Assembly (NCBI RefSeq): GCF_025685655.1
Contig: NZ_JAGSYG010000003.1
Span: 868,001-932,000, forward strand
Direction of reading: 5' to 3'
Source of the DNA: Acidicapsa ligni
GTDB lineage: Bacteria > Acidobacteriota > Terriglobia > Terriglobales > Acidobacteriaceae
DNA length: 64,000 bases
Each line of letters opens with the position of its first letter. The first letter of the stretch is position 1. A program made the position numbers and the translations under genes. Under the pieces are notes generated by a model that saw only the letters and a list, made by a program, of their open reading frames with translations, did not search any database and was not told where the DNA came from. Below, piece by piece: positions 63,348-64,000 of this stretch.

Positions 63348-63699
63348 ATCTCCCCCGAAAGCACCTGCTTGAGCCTCATGCTCTGTCGATGAGATCAACT
63401 TTCACCGCAGAGCTGCAATGCCTGAACTTTGTTAAGCGATCAGCCATTGGCGAGAGCCACTGGCGTTACCTGTATGGATGACCGGTGAAGCTGCGTTATC
63501 CGCTGTCCAGGTCGCCTGTAAAAATCTCCCTGTACAAGCATCGCACATACGATGGCAAACGCGTACCAAATACCGGGCATGTTCCTTTTTATCTTAGCCA
63601 GAATCAATGACATCGTCATCACTCCAGCATCCACTACTTCACCATGCGTTTGTATGATGCCGGTCGAATCTCGATTGATCTTTAAAAATTTTACTATGG
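63348..63699. other. upstream region of the respiratory operon
   Basis: About 350 bases that should contain the operon promoter. A 64-codon minus-strand frame (63440-63634) has a hydrophobic stretch (GIWYAFAIVCAMLVQ) but no clear start or family likeness, so it is not called. I see no strong palindrome. Confidence 0.45.
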
Positions 63700-63966
63700 C
63701 TATTCCTTCGCTATTGGCAAGTACAACGCAAGCTGGCCTTCTACTATCACAAGCTCCGCACGCAAGTATTTTTTATCCGCATATGGAACGCGAGCAGGGA
63801 TTGTGCCCCAGGTGGGTTTCGAGAAAATCCGATCTCCTGTCTCGCCCCCAATTCTCGCCATCGTAAAGGATGCTGTCTCGATCTCAAAACGTATCGCCTG
63901 CCGGCCTCCGCAGAAAACCACTTTTGAGCGATGCAAAACCGCGAGCTCTGATCGTTTCATCTCCAC
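63700..63966 (-). CDS. hypothetical protein
   Basis: 88 residues, unrecognised. It reads as a small soluble protein with a beta-rich second half (FEIETASFTMARIGG, WGTIPARVPYADKKYLRAEL, LALYLPIAKE) and a plausible codon pattern. The ATG is at 63960 or the GTG at 63966; the nearby GTGGAG is too close to be a standard ribosome binding site, so the start is uncertain. No homologue comes to mind. Confidence 0.4.
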   Translation of the reverse strand: MEMKRSELAVLHRSKVVFCGGRQAIRFEIETASFTMARIGGETGDRIFSKPTWGTIPARVPYADKKYLRAELVIVEGQLALYLPIAKE

Positions 63967-64000
63967 GATATTGCTTTAGATACAGCGTCTTAGTAACACA

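Noticed and set aside
63440..63634. 64-codon minus-strand frame with a hydrophobic stretch
   Set aside because: No ribosome binding site and no conserved features; it lies where the respiratory promoter is expected.
1..64000. tRNA, rRNA, CRISPR array, insertion sequence, prophage
   Set aside because: No cloverleaf-like run, repeat-spacer array, transposase, integrase or phage structural gene was recognised by reading; a dedicated tRNA/ncRNA scan was not possible here.

Overview
The window reads as a chromosomal piece of an Acidobacteriota bacterium, most likely class Terriglobia (Acidobacteriaceae). The best evidence is the pairing of an Acidobacterial Duplicated Orphan Permease (ADOP) with its PadR-type regulator. 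Further support comes from a carboxypeptidase-regulatory-like TonB receptor, a caa3/bc respiratory operon with unusual extra parts, many exported carbohydrate and phospholipid enzymes, and moderate GC. I see no rRNA, tRNA, CRISPR array, phage gene or transposase; the window is metabolic core plus catabolic accessory islands.

Layout. 0-6.8 kb: isoprenoid precursor genes of the MEP pathway (ispD, ispF, dxs) with gltX and a secreted amidohydrolase-fold protein that has lost its metal ligands. 7-13 kb: a SnoaL-like secreted protein, a GAF/PAS histidine kinase without a receiver, a KimA-like APC transporter and a small beta-barrel protein. 13-17.4 kb: the PadR/ADOP pair (a perfect palindrome lies over the padR start and a 38-bp perfect palindrome lies inside the ADOP gene), a yeast-type cytosine deaminase and a TPR protein. 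17.6-25.7 kb: a secreted FAD oxidoreductase and a GH127-type beta-L-arabinofuranosidase, then an ECF sigma factor with an anti-sigma factor whose outer half is an HNH-like domain, facing a TonB receptor.

25.8-32.8 kb: a five-gene minus-strand operon for reductive pyrimidine breakdown (preT, preA, dihydropyrimidinase, carbamoyl-amino-acid hydrolase, mmsA), which could take uracil or thymine to beta-amino acids and on to acyl-CoA; the transaminase is missing from it. 33-40.5 kb: a Tat-exported phospholipase C, a Fiu-like siderophore receptor with the Fe2+ dioxygenase PiuC, and a seven-haem cytochrome c. 40.6-49.9 kb: an unassigned sugar or sugar-acid catabolic cluster (Gfo/Idh/MocA dehydrogenase, DUF993 aldolase-like protein, sugar isomerase/epimerase, semialdehyde dehydrogenase, MFS transporter) with a nearby esterase, a frameshifted KdpE-like remnant and a regulator joining an IclR-type HTH to a periplasmic-binding-protein domain. 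50-55.2 kb: two methionine-sulfoxide reductase family genes, a Rieske oxygenase, a CHY zinc-finger protein, an M24 peptidase-like protein and a sorbosone-dehydrogenase-type beta-propeller.

55.3-63.4 kb: one minus-strand operon, transcribed from high to low coordinates, for a full quinol-to-oxygen chain: caa3 oxidase subunits II, I and III, an unassigned membrane protein, a dihaem cytochrome c lipoprotein, a Rieske protein, a cytochrome b with a C-terminal cytochrome c domain, and CtaG. No single dramatic new system is evident. The best candidates for undescribed biology are the anti-sigma/HNH fusion, the DUF993 sugar cluster with its hybrid regulator, the unknown membrane protein of the respiratory operon and the coding palindrome in ADOP.
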